60,587 nt of DNA, from positions 61,647-122,233 of the forward strand of contig NZ_SMRP01000018.1 in assembly GCF_004353915.1 (NCBI RefSeq). The letters run 5' to 3'. The position numbers and the translations under genes were made by a program. Of the stretch, positions 60,176-60,587 are shown one piece after another. Position 1 is the first letter of the stretch. The number at the start of each line of letters is the position of its first letter. Below the pieces are notes generated by a model that was given only the letters and a program-made list of their open reading frames with translations, ran no database searches and was not told the DNA's origin. Source of the stretch: Paraburkholderia silviterrae. GTDB taxonomy: Bacteria > Pseudomonadota > Gammaproteobacteria > Burkholderiales > Burkholderiaceae.

Positions 60176-60587
60176 CAAAAGAAAGCCGCTCAAACCGCCA
60201 GTGTGACGCAGTCCACCACTCGACTTATATCGGAGCGGCTCCGGAGCGTCTGTCATCACTCGTCGTCACCCGGAGTGACTAAGGGCTCATCCATCCGGCG
60301 GCGCTGCGCGCGCCGTGGGGCATAACCAAAACCAGTGGGACGCACGCGTTTCCGTAGGACTCCAGCATATTCGCTGAGCAGCATTCCCGGCATTCGCCAG
60401 GAAGCCCGCCCGGTTTTCCTTGCAGACCCTTCCGCCCGCGCGTAGCGCGTGGCGGGAAGGATGAGCCCTTTGTCACTGACGCGGAGTGTGCGGGGAGACG
60501 GATGCCCCGGAGCCGCTCCGATGGACCGGGCAGTGGGGGACTGCGTCACACTGGCGGTGTGAGCCGCTTTCTTTTGCCTACTTTTCT
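60165..60587. repeat. Large inverted repeat with arms of about 140 bp (cut by the window end)
   Basis: Starting at 60165 the plus strand matches the reverse complement of the window end: AGAAAAGTAGGCAAAAGAAA, then (A/C)ACCGCCAGTGTGACGCAGT, GGAGCGGCTCCGG and AAGGGCTCATCC appear in the same order in both arms. The outer ~80 bp match almost fully; farther in the match decays. The centre (about 60310-60440) is unrelated. The frame on the minus strand inside it (60256-60549) is not a gene in my reading. It may be a dispersed repeat element. Confidence 0.8.

Noticed and set aside
60256..60549. 97-codon frame inside the terminal inverted repeat
   Set aside because: It spans repeat arms, so it is made of repeat sequence; no ribosome-binding site and no independent support.
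1..60587. CRISPR array, tRNA or rRNA genes
   Set aside because: I looked for regularly spaced direct repeats, tRNA-like cloverleaf ends and conserved rRNA words and found none; a tRNAscan or Rfam search would be decisive.

Overview
The window looks like part of a Burkholderiaceae chromosome or megaplasmid, most likely Paraburkholderia, Caballeronia or Burkholderia. The signs are high GC with GC-rich third codon positions, a Burkholderia-type porin, a DUF4148 protein, a PF09361 phasin, LysR/TetR/LuxR-rich regulation, and an ACCTACTTTTCTTTG-type repeat of the kind scattered through Burkholderia genomes. I saw no rRNA, tRNA, CRISPR array or intact prophage.

The first ~33 kb is accessory. Positions 1-4754 hold an aromatic catabolic cluster: a truncated FAD monooxygenase diverges from a LysR regulator, followed by a PcpA/LinE-type hydroquinone dioxygenase, an alpha/beta hydrolase and a maleylacetate reductase. 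This fits conversion of a (substituted) hydroquinone to 3-oxoadipate. A decayed MarR gene and an AT-rich pair follow (small esterase and SphA/MetA-type outer-membrane channel, 5866-7603). Positions 7.6-24.9 kb form a patchwork of gene remnants (YhcG/DUF1016, RdgC, an IS5-type transposase) and poorly known proteins. These include small exported or membrane proteins, an LRAT/NlpC-like permuted cysteine hydrolase, a secreted six-residue-repeat beta-helix protein, an ankyrin protein, and a two-gene unit of C39-like cysteine peptidase plus RES-domain NAD-targeting protein. Positions 25-29.7 kb carry a LuxR-type response regulator convergent with two tandemly duplicated hybrid histidine kinases, one with a degenerate receiver.

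From 30 kb the gene order is more regular. A chemoreceptor is followed by a TetR regulator divergent from a 709-residue fusion of a flavin monooxygenase and an HSL-type esterase, then a porin and a Crp/Fnr regulator. Positions 39.2-47.4 kb hold a medium-chain-length polyhydroxyalkanoate locus. In order it has an acetoacetate-decarboxylase-like protein and a tautomerase, divergent from acyl-CoA ligase, MaoC hydratase, class II PhaC, phasin, PhaZ depolymerase and a DUF445 membrane protein. The ligase activates fatty acids, MaoC could supply (R)-3-hydroxyacyl-CoA, PhaC polymerises, phasin coats the granule and PhaZ degrades it.

The last 13 kb carries DUF1329, SnoaL-like and SDR genes flanked by LuxR and TetR regulators, a DUF4188/TetR divergent pair with two clear operator boxes, a MalT-type LuxR regulator with an in-frame 12-bp repeat expansion, and a coniferyl-aldehyde-dehydrogenase-like gene. 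The window ends in a large inverted repeat. The candidates most likely to be undescribed are the peptidase-RES pair, the monooxygenase-esterase fusion and the degenerate kinase paralogue.
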